Shown here: positions 25,763-35,196 of the stretch, piece by piece
How positions within the stretch are numbered: the stretch's first letter is position 1
Layout: every line of letters begins with the position of its first letter
Assembly (NCBI GenBank): GCA_963834945.1
Contig: CAWIDT010000005.1
Location: forward strand, 1-64,000
Reading direction: 5' to 3'
Length of the DNA: 64,000 nucleotides
DNA from: R-RK-3 sp963834945
GTDB taxonomy: Bacteria; Pseudomonadota; Alphaproteobacteria; Rhizobiales; Rhodomicrobiaceae
Notes under the pieces: generated by a model
Databases searched by the model: none
Told to the model about the DNA's origin: nothing
What the model saw: the letters and a program-made list of their open reading frames with translations, nothing else
Made by a program: the position numbers and the translations under genes

Positions 25763-26870
25763 CGGGGTTCGCCGGAGCTGTGCTGCCCCGGCACAAGCGC
25801 AACGGCTTTGACCTGCGCATAGACGCCGATGCCTTCGTCCAGTTCGAGCAGGTCCCAGGATCGCCGCGTGACGCGGGCCAGCAGCCTGGCGCCCTCTCCG
25901 TCGGCCCCCAGGCCCAGCACCGCGATGAGTTCGTAGTCGCCCGAAGCGGTCGCGGAGAGAATGCGCGCCGGCAAAACATTGGTGATGGTGCTTTGCAGCG
26001 GCTTTTCGCGCGCGAGACTGACATCGCCGGCAAAGACGCGCAGGCGGCGGGACCCGGCAGGAAGCGCTCGGGAAGACGGCACGATGAACCGTCCGCCCGA
26101 TACCGTCAAGACTCACCAGACCATAAGCCGGGTCGTAATGCTCGACGACGGCATCGAGACTGACAGCGGCGTCGCGGGCACGCATGAACGGCAGCGCGGG
26201 ATCGCTCTGCAAAGCCGCGAGCGGCCCGGAGGCGATGACGCGCCCCGCCTCCATCAATACCAGATGATCCGCCAGCCGCTCGACTTCGGCCATATCGTGG
26301 CTGACATAGATCACCGGCAGTGACAGCGTCTCATGCAGCCGTTCGAGAAAGGGCAGCACCTCGTCCTTGGTCAGACGGTCGAGCGCCGAGAGAGGTTCGT
26401 CCATCAGCAGCAACTCTGGGCTGCGACAGCAGGGCACGGCCAATTGCGACACGCTGGCGCTCGCCGCCGGACAAATGGTGCGGCGAGCGGTCCAGCAGCG
26501 GGTCGAGGCCGAGAAGCGCGATCACCGCATCGAAGCGGATTGGCGCCGGACCGGTATCGCTCGCGCCATAGAGCAGATTGCGCATCACCGTCAGATGCGG
26601 AAACAGGCTGGCTTCCTGGAACACGTAGCCGATCGGCCGCAGGTAGGGCGGGCGGAACGAGATTTCGTCCTGCCAGATGGCGCCGCCGACGCGGCAGAAC
26701 CCGTGAAGGCGCTGAAGACCGGCGATACAGCGCAGCAGCGTGGTCTTGCCGCAGCCGGACGGCCCGAACAGCCCGGTGACGCCGCGCGACGGCGCCTCAA
26801 AGCGCGCATCGAGCGCGAAGCGACCCAGCGTTCCCCGAAAGCGCGCATCGATGCCGGCGGGATCGCTCAT
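25759..26870 (-). pseudogene. modC: Molybdate ABC importer ATPase ModC, two frameshifts
   Basis: Starts at 26870 (MSDPAGIDARFRGTLGRF), overlapping the modB stop by 2 bases. Walker A is GLFGPSGCGKTTLLRC, the signature is LSGGERQRVAIGRALLSQP. The frame breaks at about 26413, and Walker B follows as LLLMDEPLSALDRLTKD. A second break is at about 26108, after which the MOP/TOBE tail resumes (SSRALPAGSRRLRVFAGDVS, LQSTITNVLPARILSATA, typical molybdate-binding residues). The whole length, about 370 residues, is normal for ModC. The stop TAG lies in the edge of the repeat at 25658-25762. All motifs survive across both breaks. Confidence 0.85.
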
Positions 26871-27554
26871 AGGCCGACGCGGCCGGCGCGCCTGGCGGTC
26901 AGCGCCATCACCAGGATCACCGCGAAAGAGAACACCACCATGCCCGCCGCCAGGATGTTGGCTTCGCGCCATTGCGCCGTCTCGACATAGTCGAAGATGG
27001 CGAGCGACAGCACTTTGGTCTGGCCGGGAATGTTGCCGCCGATCATCAGCACCACGCCGAATTCGCCGACCGTATGCGCAAAGCCGAGAACGGCTCCGGT
27101 CAGGAACCCCGGCCGCGCGAGCGGCACGGCGACCGTCCAGAACGCCCGCAGAGGCGAGGCGCGCAAAGTGGCGGCGACTTCGAGCGGACGGTCCCCGACG
27201 GCCTCGAAGGCGTTGCGGATCGGCTGTACGACAAAGGGCATCGAATAGAGCACCGATCCGATCACCAGCCCCTCGAAGGTAAAGGCCAGTGTGCGTGCGC
27301 CCCACAATCCGGCAATCCAGCCGCCGGGGCCGTTCGGCCCCAAAGCGACGAGCAGGTAGAAGCCGAGCACCGTCGGCGGCAGCACGAGCGGCAGCGCGAC
27401 CACCGCCGCCACAGCCTCCTTCCACAAGCCCGCGTGAGCGCGCCAGCCACCAGGCGAGCGGCGTGCCCAGCAGCAGGAGCAGCAGCGTCGTCACCGTCGC
27501 CAGTTCGAGGGTGAGGAGAATTGGCTGCCAGATGTCAGGAGGCAATGCGGCCAT
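26867..27554 (-). pseudogene. modB: Molybdate ABC importer permease ModB, one frameshift
   Basis: Begins at 27554 (MAALPPDIWQPILLTLELAT). The frame changes at about 27430, where LAWWLARSRG should continue as LWKEAVAAVVALPLVLPPTV. The rest is the classic ModB: GFYLLVALGPNGPGGWIAGL, QPIRNAFEAVGDRPLEVAAT, and the EAA-like loop LRASPLRAFWTVAVPLARPG. Five or six membrane helices are present in total, about 228 residues. modA ends 8 bases before its start. Confidence 0.85.
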
Positions 27555-27562
27555 ATTGGGCT

Positions 27563-28325
27563 TCAGCTCTGGCCGTCTGTCGCGTAGCCATATCTCTCGA
27601 TGATGGCACGGGCATCGGGGCCCTTCAGGAAGGTCATGAAGGCGCTTGCGGCTTCATTGGAGGCGCCGGTCTTCAGCAGCACCGCATCCTGGTGGATAGG
27701 GGCGTAAAGGGATTGCGGCACCATCCAGCGCGATCCCTCGCTCTTGCCGGCAAGCTGCGACAGGGCGACGAAGCCAAGTTCGGCATTGCCGGTGTCGATG
27801 AACTGGAAGGTCTGGGCGATGTTGTTGCCCTGCACGAGCTTGGGCTGCAACGCCGCGTCGAGCTTAAGGCCCTTCAGCGTCTCGACCGCCGCCGCGCCAT
27901 AAGGGGCACCCACCGGGTTGGCGATCGCCAGCTTGCCGAAGGCGCCGCCCCTCAGCGTCTCTTCGCCCTTGACCAGATCGGAGTCCTTGCTCCACAGCAC
28001 CAATTTGCCGATGGCGTAGGTGAAACGGCTGCCGGCAACGCTCAACCCGTCATCGACGGCCTTCCTGGGACGTTCCGCGTCGGCCGACAGGAAAATCTCG
28101 AACGGTGCGCTCTGGGCGATCTGCGCGTAAAGCTGGCCACTGGAGCCGAAGCTGAGCACCGCGTCGTGACCGGTCTTCGCCTTAAACGCCGCCGCGATCT
28201 CCCGCGCGGCCTCGGTGAAGTTTGCCGCGACGGCGACGTTGGTTTGCCCCGCGACAGCCTGGCGCGCCGGCCGCCAGACTCGCGAGAAGGCCGATGGCGG
28301 CGGCCAGCATCTTGGTCGATGTCAT
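27563..28325 (-). pseudogene. modA: Molybdate-binding periplasmic protein ModA, one frameshift
   Basis: A signal peptide starts at 28325 (MTSTKMLAAAIGLLASLAAG). After about 20 codons the frame shifts at about 28265, and the mature protein follows (TNVAVAANFTEAAREIAAAF, SFGSSGQLYAQIAQSAPFEI, LSADAERPRK). The Ser and Ala positions that hold the oxyanion in ModA (SFGSSGQL and SADAERP) are present, as is GNAELGFVALSQL near the C-terminus. The total of about 253 residues is normal. It captures molybdate or tungstate for the ModBC importer. Confidence 0.85.
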
Positions 28326-28341
28326 GAAAACTTTCCCCTGG

Positions 28342-29134
28342 CTAATCAATGGCGATGATGACGTGGGCGGCGTCGAACAGCGCGCAGGCCGGCTTGCCGG
28401 GCGCGAGGCCTAGCGCCGTGGCGCTGTGGGCGGTGATGCTGGCCGCCAGCGATTTGCCGCCGCCTATGTCGAGGACGATCTCCGCGCTGACGGATGAAAT
28501 CTCGCAGCGCCTGACGACGCCCGGCACGCAATTGCGCGCCGACATCGCCGGCGGCTCGCCCCCAGGCGCGATCATCACGAAGGGCGCCTTGATCAGCACG
28601 ATGGCCTCGCGGCCCACATGCAGGCCCAGCTCGCGGGCGCTTTCAGCCGTGACGAGCGCGTAAATCGTCGTGTCGGGGGATACCGCAACCGCGATCTCGG
28701 CATGCAGCGCGTCCGACGCAATATGCGGTGATGGTGCCTCGCAGCACGTTGCGCGCACTGGTTCGCATGAAAAACCCCGAGAACAGATTGAGCGGCGAGA
28801 TGCCGCTGCCCGCCAGACCGGGCTCGACCTCGCGCACCACGCGCGCCAGTTCGGCCTCCATCCGCCCGAATGCCTCGATCACCTTGGTGCCGACCGGCGT
28901 GAGCCGCGCGCCTCCGCCGGCACGCCCGCCCGTGCGCGTCTCCAGCAGCGGCTGCCCGAACAGATTGGCCATGGCGTCCAGCGCGTCCCAGGCCGCCTTG
29001 TAGGTGAGGCCTACGGCCTTCGCCCCGGCGGTGATGCTGCCCTCCCGCGCCACGGCCTGGAGCAGGCGGATGCGGTCGCGCCCTACGCCCGGAAAACTGG
29101 CGCCCTTCAGCGTGACGGCTGCCTCGATCGTCAT
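28342..29134 (-). pseudogene. modE: Molybdate-responsive regulator ModE, one frameshift
   Basis: Starts at 29134 (MTIEAAVTLKGASFPGVGRD). The N-terminal winged helix shows AREGSITAGAKAVGLTYKAA and WDALDAMANLFGQPLLETRT, followed by GGRAGGGARLTPVG, the standard ModE landmarks. The frame changes at about 28740 after RTSARNVLRGTIT. Two MOP/TOBE domains then follow (HAEIAVAVSPDTTIYALVTA; VSAEIVLDIGGGKSLAASIT). ModE with molybdate represses the transporter genes. It lies directly upstream of modA on the same strand and faces a ModE-type palindrome. Confidence 0.85.
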
Positions 29135-29178
29135 CGCAGGTCCCAATCGCGGCCTGACGTAAGCGGATGATATGGTTT

Positions 29179-29203
29179 CGTCATATAGCTATTGTATATA
29201 GCG
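29179..29203. promoter_or_regulatory. ModE-type operator upstream of modE
   Basis: CGTCATATAGCTATTGTATATAGCG is an interrupted palindrome with arms CGTCATATA and TATATAGCG separated by 7 bases, close to the known ModE box (CGxTATATA, spacer, TATATAxCG). It lies 45 bases upstream of the modE start, so the operon is probably self-regulated by molybdate. Confidence 0.7.
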
Positions 29204-29302
29204 CAAGGCTGGCCAGGACGCCAACCAAATCAAGCGCAAATCGTGAAGAGGGGCTTACACCTCGAGGCAAAATTCCGCTGCCGCGCGCCAAAAAGCCGGC
29301 AA

Positions 29303-30799
29303 TCAGGGGGCGACGTCGGCGGACGCCTCGACGGGGTCGTCCTTCCCCGTGCGCGCCAGGTCCCGGTTGCGGTAGGCGTCGACGATGGCGGGGTTCAGCC
29401 GGATCGCCTGATCGAGATCGGCGATCGCGCTCTTGAAATCCCGCTTTCGGCGCAAGGCCGTTCCCCGATAGGAATAGGCGCTCGCCAGGCCCGGCGAGAG
29501 CTTGATGGCCTGGTTGAAATCGGCGATGGCACGGTCGTAACGGCCGCGCTGATACCAGAGCGTGCCCCGGTCGAGGTAGATTTTCGGGTCCGCGAAGCTC
29601 AACCGGATCGCGCGGTCGAAATCGGCCAAGGCGAGCTCGACCTCGCCGCGCCGCGCCCGCACCAGCCCTCGCCCGTGGAAGGCCTCGATATTGGCGTCGT
29701 CCAGCAGGATCGCGGCATCGTAGTCGGTCATTGCGCGCTCCAGGTCGCCCATCTTGGCCCAGGCGGCGGCACGATGCACATAGTAATTGGCGTTGCCGGG
29801 AGTGATCGGCGTGGCATCGCGAGAGGTCGGCGTCGTCATCAGCGAAAGAGCGTGCTGCGCGATGGCCCGAGCGTCCGAAGACGCCAGTTTTGTCGGCGCC
29901 CCATCATGCGCCGCCTCGGCTTGCCGCGGCTCGGCAGGCTGCGCGCCCGCCGCCGGTGCTGCGGCCGGACTCGTCTGAGCAGCAGGCGCTTTTGCAGGCT
30001 GCTCGGGCAAAGCGGCGGTTAGGATTTCCTTCGCCGGGGTGAGTTTTCCGATGCGCCCGAGCGCACGTTCGGCAACCGCGCCCTTGGCCTTGGCGGCCAG
30101 CGCTTTCAGGCTCGCGACATCGTCCACCGTGTCGATCAGATCCACGAGCCGCCGCTCCGCCAGCTCGGCCTCCGGCGTTCCGGGATTGTCCCGCGTGAAC
30201 ACCGGGATATCTTCGGCGCGGCCGGTCTTCTCGATCTGACGCCATGCCGTTTCGCGCGCCGCGGCAGGCTGCTGCGGCTCCGTAAGCGGTGCCGCCTGCG
30301 CCGGCTCCACCACGGCCGGAGCGGGCGAAGCATACGCCGCGACCACCGGGGTTGCGGGCACTAAGGTCGGAACTGCCTCGGCAGGCGCCAGAGCCACGGC
30401 CGGCGGCGCGGGCTCCGCCGCAGGATCCTGAAGCGGCGCGGGGCTCTCGACGACGGCCGTGGCAATTCGGGCTACCGGGCCGTTCGTTTCCGGCTTGAGC
30501 AGAAACTGCAGTAAAAACAACGTGCCGCCGCTGACCAGGCCGGCGCTCACCAGAACGGTAAAGGCGAACATCCGCAGCCGGCTGCGCCTGTTGCGCAGGT
30601 GCTGATCATAACGCGCCCGCCGCTCCGTGTTTTTCAGGACGCCATATGCGGTGATGATCTGCTTGCTGCGCAACTCGGCGGCATCGCCGCCCTGATGCAG
30701 GTCGGGATGGAAAACCTTCATGCGCTTCCGATAGGCCGCCTTGATCGTCTCAGGGTCGGCGTTCGGCGAAACGCTCAGAACGTCATAATGCGTCTTCAT
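29303..30799 (-). CDS. J-domain membrane protein with C-terminal TPR repeats
   Basis: 498 residues from the ATG at 30799. The N-terminal J-domain (MKTHYDVLSVSPNADPETIK to about residue 65) keeps the HPD motif (MKVFHPDLHQGG) needed to stimulate DnaK. A membrane helix follows at about residues 75-97 (FTVLVSAGLVSGGTLFLLQF), then an Ala/Pro-rich linker of about 100 residues, a helical region, and four TPR units (YVHRAAAWAKMGDLERAMTD; FHGRGLVRARRGEVELALAD; LDRGTLWYQRGRYDRAIADF; YRGTALRRKRDFKSAIADLD). With one helix the J-domain would be cytoplasmic and the TPR part periplasmic. This order suggests a link between DnaK and an envelope assembly, but no partner is evident. Confidence 0.85.
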   Translation of the reverse strand: MKTHYDVLSVSPNADPETIKAAYRKRMKVFHPDLHQGGDAAELRSKQIITAYGVLKNTERRARYDQHLRNRRSRLRMFAFTVLVSAGLVSGGTLFLLQFLLKPETNGPVARIATAVVESPAPLQDPAAEPAPPAVALAPAEAVPTLVPATPVVAAYASPAPAVVEPAQAAPLTEPQQPAAARETAWRQIEKTGRAEDIPVFTRDNPGTPEAELAERRLVDLIDTVDDVASLKALAAKAKGAVAERALGRIGKLTPAKEILTAALPEQPAKAPAAQTSPAAAPAAGAQPAEPRQAEAAHDGAPTKLASSDARAIAQHALSLMTTPTSRDATPITPGNANYYVHRAAAWAKMGDLERAMTDYDAAILLDDANIEAFHGRGLVRARRGEVELALADFDRAIRLSFADPKIYLDRGTLWYQRGRYDRAIADFNQAIKLSPGLASAYSYRGTALRRKRDFKSAIADLDQAIRLNPAIVDAYRNRDLARTGKDDPVEASADVAP

Positions 30800-30882
30800 G
30801 GTCGAGCCCCGGCAAGTTCGCGCCGATCCAGAGGTCGTCGTCGCGTCGCGCATTCAGGCGTGCATCGGCAGCCGGTCCGCGG

Positions 30883-30990
30883 CTAGAGCCCTTTCCGCTC
30901 CGATTGATTCGGAGCGCGGCTCTAATTCTTTGTTCTGTCGCATTTTCTCGACGCAAACCGGCATCCACTTTGCTGGAAAATGCTCTAAAG
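30883..30990. repeat. Palindromic intergenic repeat, family B, copy 1 (inverted)
   Basis: Begins CTAGAGCCCTTTCCGCTCCG with a hairpin CGCTCCGA/TCGGAGCG, then runs through GTCGCATTTTCTCGACGCAA and ends TGCTGGAAAATGCTCTAAAG. A copy in opposite orientation lies at 37503-37610. The right edge CTCTA contains the stop codon (30985-30987) of the minus-strand hydrolase gene. Confidence 0.78.
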
Positions 30991-31971
30991 GTTGAACGCG
31001 TAGCCAGCGCCGTCCCTTTCGATCCTGCCCAATCCCGGCCAGGGGAAATGCGTGCCGCAGATCATCATTTTTTCGGCGACGACGCGTTCGAGCAGCTTTC
31101 GGCGCGTCTGTTCGGCGAGATCGGCATTCTGGTCGTATGCGCCGTGCCAGTTCGGATGCACGGCGGTCAGGGCCGGCACATAGGCCGTATCGTTGGAGAT
31201 CATCAATTGCTCATTGCCCGAGCTGAGATGAAAGGCGGTATGGCCGGGCGTGTGGCCGGGCGCCTTCACGAAGCGGATGCCGGGCACCACCTCGTCCTCG
31301 CCGTCCACGGGCAGGACATTCTTCCAATTGGGGATCACCTGCTGGATACGGCGGCCGAGCGGCTGGCGAGCCGCGGGCAAGCGCCCGATCAGCGAAGGGT
31401 CCGTCCACCATTTATATTCCGCCGCCGGAACGATGATTTCGGCATTCGGGAAGACCGGCCTGTTGGTCGTCTTGGCGTCCAGAAGGCCGAAAATGTGATC
31501 GGGATGGAAATGCGAAATCAGAATGGTATCGATCTTGCCAGGTTCGATGCCTGCGGCCTTCAGATTGCCGCGCAGCTTCCCTGAGACGAACACTGAATTG
31601 GGATTGAACGCCTGCACCTGGTTGCCGCCGCCTGAGTCGCACAGGATGATTTTGCCGTTCAGCTTGACGACCAGCGCCATGATCGGAATGGGCACGAAAT
31701 CGGTTCTGAGCCCCGCGGCGGCCAGGGCCTTTTTGGTCTCCGCGACGCTGACGCCAGGAATAAAGGCCGGATCGTGCGCCTTCTCCCAAATGCCGTCATA
31801 CAGCGCGATGCATTCCGCCGACCCCACCTTGTATCGGTGGATGCCGGGCTTGGGGTCGGTCGTTTGCTGCCCTTTGGGCTTGGCGTAGACCGCCATATGC
31901 CGGTCGAGCCCGAAGACCGCAGCCGCCGTTGCTGCGCTCAAAACAAACTCTCTGCGCGTGATTCGCCCCAT
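30985..31971 (-). CDS. Tat-exported metallo-beta-lactamase-fold hydrolase
   Basis: 328 residues from the ATG at 31971. The start MGRITRREFVLSAATAAAVF carries a twin-arginine signal (TRREFV). The MBL zinc motif is ISHFHPDHIFGL (HxHxDH, about residue 145). Further ligands lie in APGHTPGHTAF (His), MISNDTAYV (Asp) and CGTHFPWPG (His). Periplasmic MBL proteins of this group include lactonases and arylsulfatase-like or quorum-quenching hydrolases; the substrate here is not readable. The stop codon falls in the edge of a family B repeat. It stands alone, next to the dct locus in the same direction. Confidence 0.85.
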   Translation of the reverse strand: MGRITRREFVLSAATAAAVFGLDRHMAVYAKPKGQQTTDPKPGIHRYKVGSAECIALYDGIWEKAHDPAFIPGVSVAETKKALAAAGLRTDFVPIPIMALVVKLNGKIILCDSGGGNQVQAFNPNSVFVSGKLRGNLKAAGIEPGKIDTILISHFHPDHIFGLLDAKTTNRPVFPNAEIIVPAAEYKWWTDPSLIGRLPAARQPLGRRIQQVIPNWKNVLPVDGEDEVVPGIRFVKAPGHTPGHTAFHLSSGNEQLMISNDTAYVPALTAVHPNWHGAYDQNADLAEQTRRKLLERVVAEKMMICGTHFPWPGLGRIERDGAGYAFNL

Positions 31972-32157
31972 ACGCCCTCTCCAAAATCCGCCAAGTAAAC
32001 AAAAACGAAAAATTTTCGCTGAATAATTGTGCACAAAATAGGTAAAAGTACGACGGGCCGCAAACGTCAAATCATCCCCTTTGCGCATCGGCGCGATAAG
32101 CGAGGCGAACGGGACACGATAACCACCAAGAACATGACGTCCGAGCATCTGCTGCGG

Positions 32158-33480
32158 TCAGTAAAGCAGATGCACCAGCACGAGCGTTATGGCCGGAAAT
32201 GCCGTGAGCACGGTCAGGCGGATCAGGTCGGAGAGGATGAAGGGCGCGACGCCCCGGATCGTCTGGCTGAGCGGCACGTCTTCGGCAAGCGAGTTGATGA
32301 CGAACAGATTGAGCCCCACCGGCGGGGTAATCAGCCCGACTTCGACGACGAGCAGCACCAGAATGCCGAACCAGATCGCGAAATCCTCAGGTCCGAGGCC
32401 GTAATTGAGCCCGGTGACGATGGGGAAGAGGATCGGGATGGTCAGGAGGATCATCGAGATCGAATCCATCAGGCAGCCCAGCACCAGATACAGAACCAGA
32501 ATTCCAACCAGCACCAGCCAGCGATTATAGCCCTGGCCGGCGACGAAGCTGGCTGCTTCCTGCGGCAGCTGCGACAAAGCGAGAAAGCTGTTGTAGATGC
32601 TCGCACCCAGGATGATCAGGAAGATCATCGCCGTGGTCAGCGCGGTGGCGTAGATGGCTTCGCGCGCCGTTTGCCAGGTCAGCGTCCGATTGGCGAGCCC
32701 GATCAGGCCGGTCCCCGCCGCGCCGATGGCCGCCGCCTCCGTGGGGGTGAACCAGCCGAGGTAGATGCCGCCGACCACCAGCAGAAACACCAGGAGCACC
32801 GGCCAGATCCTGGCCAGCGCCCGGAACCGCTCGGCATAGGGCGCTCTTTCGCGCAAGGCGGCGGAGGCAGGGAACAGCCGGACATAGATGGAGATCGTGA
32901 GAATATAGCCGATCGCGGCCATGAGGCCGGGCACGAAGGCGGCGACGAAAAGCTTGGCGATGTTCTGCTCGGTCAGGATGGCGTAAATGACCAGCACGAT
33001 CGAGGGCGGGATGAGGATGCCCAGCGTTCCTCCCGCCGCGAGGCAGCCGGTCGCCAGCGCGCCGGAATAGCCGTAGCGGCGCAGCTCCGGCAGCGCCACC
33101 TGCCCCATGGTCGCCGCCGTCGCCAGCGAGGAGCCGCAGAGCGCGCCAAAACCGGAACATGCGCCGATCGCCGCCATCGCGACGCCGCCGCGCCGGTGCC
33201 CGAGCCATGTCTCGGCGGCCTTGAACAGCGCCGCCGACATGCCGCTCACGGTGGCGAACTGCCCCATCAGCAGGAAAAGCGGAATGACCGAAAACGAATA
33301 GCTGGAAAAGGTACCGTAGGTGAGGTGCTTCATCTGCCCCAGCATCGGCGCGAACGAGCCCACCACCAGGTAGCTGCCGCCGATGCCGACCGCCATCATG
33401 GCGAGGCCGATGGGAATGCGCAGGAAAATCAGCGCCAGGAGCAGCGGGAACGACCACGCGCCGACAGCCAGATTGCTCAA
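32158..33480 (-). CDS. dctM: TRAP transporter large membrane subunit (DctM)
   Basis: 440 residues from a TTG at 33480 that overlaps the dctQ stop codon. About 12 membrane helices are visible, with the DctM landmarks ACSGFGALCGSSLATAATMG, GCLAAGGTLGILIPPSIVLV, YLGWFTPTEAAAIGAAGTGL and GLITPPVGLNLFVINSLAED. It forms the sodium-driven channel of a tripartite TRAP importer with DctQ and the periplasmic DctP. A longer frame that continues upstream from here is a shadow of dctQ. The neighbourhood (pobA) suggests import of an aromatic acid. Confidence 0.9.
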   Translation of the reverse strand: MSNLAVGAWSFPLLLALIFLRIPIGLAMMAVGIGGSYLVVGSFAPMLGQMKHLTYGTFSSYSFSVIPLFLLMGQFATVSGMSAALFKAAETWLGHRRGGVAMAAIGACSGFGALCGSSLATAATMGQVALPELRRYGYSGALATGCLAAGGTLGILIPPSIVLVIYAILTEQNIAKLFVAAFVPGLMAAIGYILTISIYVRLFPASAALRERAPYAERFRALARIWPVLLVFLLVVGGIYLGWFTPTEAAAIGAAGTGLIGLANRTLTWQTAREAIYATALTTAMIFLIILGASIYNSFLALSQLPQEAASFVAGQGYNRWLVLVGILVLYLVLGCLMDSISMILLTIPILFPIVTGLNYGLGPEDFAIWFGILVLLVVEVGLITPPVGLNLFVINSLAEDVPLSQTIRGVAPFILSDLIRLTVLTAFPAITLVLVHLLY

Positions 33481-34004
33481 TGTCCGTTCCCCTCGCTGCC
33501 GGCTGCCGGCGTACCGCTGATCAGCGCCGCCCAGCTTCGGCCGAAGCAATAGAGGGCGACGATCACCAGCCCCGCCGCGCCGACCATGCCCGCCGCATAA
33601 GCCCACCAGATCGGAAATTGCAGGATGAAGGTGGTTTCGCCATAGGCTTTTTTGTCCAGCACGCCAAGAAAATGCCGCCAGGCAAGAAGCACGGCGAAGG
33701 CGAGCATCAGGCTGTCGGAAACGGCATCGATGAAGCGGTTTGCGCCCGCCCCGAGGCCCGCCGTGAAAACCTCCACCGAAACATTGCCACGCCGCAGATG
33801 GCACCAGGGCAGGAAAGAAAACACGGCAAAACTCATGCCCCCCTCCACCAGCTCGAAGTCGCCCGGCACGGGCTTCAGTCCGAAGCCGATCAAGGCGCGG
33901 CCCGCCACGCTGACCACTGTAAGGATGATCAGCGCGCACAGGCATAGCCCGCCCGCAAAGGCGAGCGCGCGGGCAAAAGCGTCGATGGCGGCGGACATGC
34001 GCAT
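33477..34004 (-). CDS. dctQ: TRAP transporter small membrane subunit (DctQ)
   Basis: 175 residues with four membrane helices (ALAFAGGLCLCALIILTVVS; FELVEGGMSFAVFSFLPWCH; SLMLAFAVLLAWRHFLGVL; YAAGMVGAAGLVIVALYCFG). The motif GDFELVEGGMSFAVFSFLPW is typical of DctQ, as is GNVSVEVF. It overlaps dctM by 4 bases and is separated from dctP by a stem-loop. Confidence 0.9.
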   Translation of the reverse strand: MRMSAAIDAFARALAFAGGLCLCALIILTVVSVAGRALIGFGLKPVPGDFELVEGGMSFAVFSFLPWCHLRRGNVSVEVFTAGLGAGANRFIDAVSDSLMLAFAVLLAWRHFLGVLDKKAYGETTFILQFPIWWAYAAGMVGAAGLVIVALYCFGRSWAALISGTPAAGSEGNGH

Positions 34005-34051
34005 GGGCTGGGCTTTAGCGGATCAGGACAAAAGAGGCCAGGGCGGGATGC

Positions 34052-34083
34052 GGACGGAGACGCCATGGCTGGCGCCTCCGTCC
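34052..34083. promoter_or_regulatory. Stem-loop between dctP and dctQ
   Basis: GGACGGAG (34052-34059) pairs perfectly with CTCCGTCC (34076-34083), starting 5 bases past the dctP stop on the minus strand. There is no T-run. Such hairpins after a binding-protein gene often stabilise the upstream message so that more binding protein than membrane subunit is made. Confidence 0.5.
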
Positions 34084-34087
34084 GGCG

Positions 34088-35113
34088 TCATTTCGAGTTT
34101 TTCTCGACCAGTGCCCGCGCATCGTCGACCAGCGCCTGCCCGTCGATGCCTTTGGCCTTCATTTCGGCCACCCAGTCCGCAACGACCGGCGCCGCCGCAT
34201 CTTTCCAGCGCTGCGTCTCGGCCGCGTCCAGCATGGTGATGGTGTTGCCGAGCTGCTCGGCCTTGGCGCGGCCGACCTTGTCGCCGGCGTCCATCGCCCG
34301 CCCGAACGCCGCCGCAACCTCGAGGCCGGAATTGTCGTCGATGACCTTTTTCAGGTCGGCAGGCAGCTTCTCGTAAGAGGCCTTGTTCATCGCGAAGACG
34401 AAGGTGACGGTGTAGAGGCCCTGCTTGCCGGAAAAGCTGGTGTGGTATTTCACCAGCTCCGGTATTTTGAGCGATGGAGTCACCTCCCACGGAATGGTCG
34501 TGCCGTCCAGCACGCCCTTGGAGAGAGCCTCCGGCACCGCCGGCACCGGCATCCCGACGGGCGTCGCCTTCAACCTCTCCAGCATCATATTGATGACGCG
34601 CGAGCCGCCGCGAATCTTCATCCCCTGCAGGTCTTCGAGCTTGGTGATCGGCTTCTTGGTATGCAGCAGGCCGGGTCCATGCGTATGGAAGGCGATCGGT
34701 TTGACATCCTTGAACTCTTCCAGGGCATGCTTCTCCACAAACTCCTGGAACGCCTTGGACGTAGCTTCGGCGGTGGTGACCATGAAGGGCAGCTCGAAAG
34801 CTTCGGTCTTTGGAAAGCGGCCCGGCGTATAGCCGATCACTGTCCAGGCGAGATCGACGACGCCATCCTTCACCTGATCGTAAAGTTCAGGCGGTTTGCC
34901 GCCGAGCTGCATCGAGGGGTAAAGCTCGATTTTTATGCGTCCGCCCGAATCCTTCATCACCTTTTCGGCCCAGGGCTGCAGCGCATGCGCCGGAATGGTC
35001 GATTGCGGCGGCAGAAACTGGTGCAGCCGCAAGGTCACTTCCTGCGCCGTGGCCGCCCCAGACAGCGTCACGGCGGCACCCATCGTCAAAAAGCACGCAA
35101 AAATGCGGTTCAT
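34088..35113 (-). CDS. dctP: TRAP transporter substrate-binding protein (DctP)
   Basis: 341 residues from the ATG at 35113, with a signal peptide MNRIFACFLTMGAAVTLSGA cleaved before QEVTLRLH. Family landmarks are LEDLQGMKIRGGSRVINMML, containing the Arg that anchors a carboxylate, PVPAVPEALSKGVLDGTTIP, and the C-terminal helical spine. The ligand is therefore an organic acid. Given pobA 83 bases upstream on the same strand, 4-hydroxybenzoate or a related lignin aromatic is the likely substrate (inference). Confidence 0.9.
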   Translation of the reverse strand: MNRIFACFLTMGAAVTLSGAATAQEVTLRLHQFLPPQSTIPAHALQPWAEKVMKDSGGRIKIELYPSMQLGGKPPELYDQVKDGVVDLAWTVIGYTPGRFPKTEAFELPFMVTTAEATSKAFQEFVEKHALEEFKDVKPIAFHTHGPGLLHTKKPITKLEDLQGMKIRGGSRVINMMLERLKATPVGMPVPAVPEALSKGVLDGTTIPWEVTPSLKIPELVKYHTSFSGKQGLYTVTFVFAMNKASYEKLPADLKKVIDDNSGLEVAAAFGRAMDAGDKVGRAKAEQLGNTITMLDAAETQRWKDAAAPVVADWVAEMKAKGIDGQALVDDARALVEKNSK

Positions 35114-35196
35114 GTCTTTTCCTCCCATATTGCCGGCGAGCATACTATGAAGGCCCAAGCCGGAGCAGCCCCAATGCGTACGGTCCCGCGCCCAGC

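Noticed and set aside
32029..33552. 507-codon plus-strand frame
   Set aside because: Antisense to dctM, full of Arg/Gln/His runs typical of shadow frames of GC-rich membrane proteins.
33481..33945. Upstream extension of dctM giving a 595-residue protein
   Set aside because: The extension lies in another frame of dctQ; DctM proteins are about 430 residues and the TTG at 33480 overlaps the dctQ stop.
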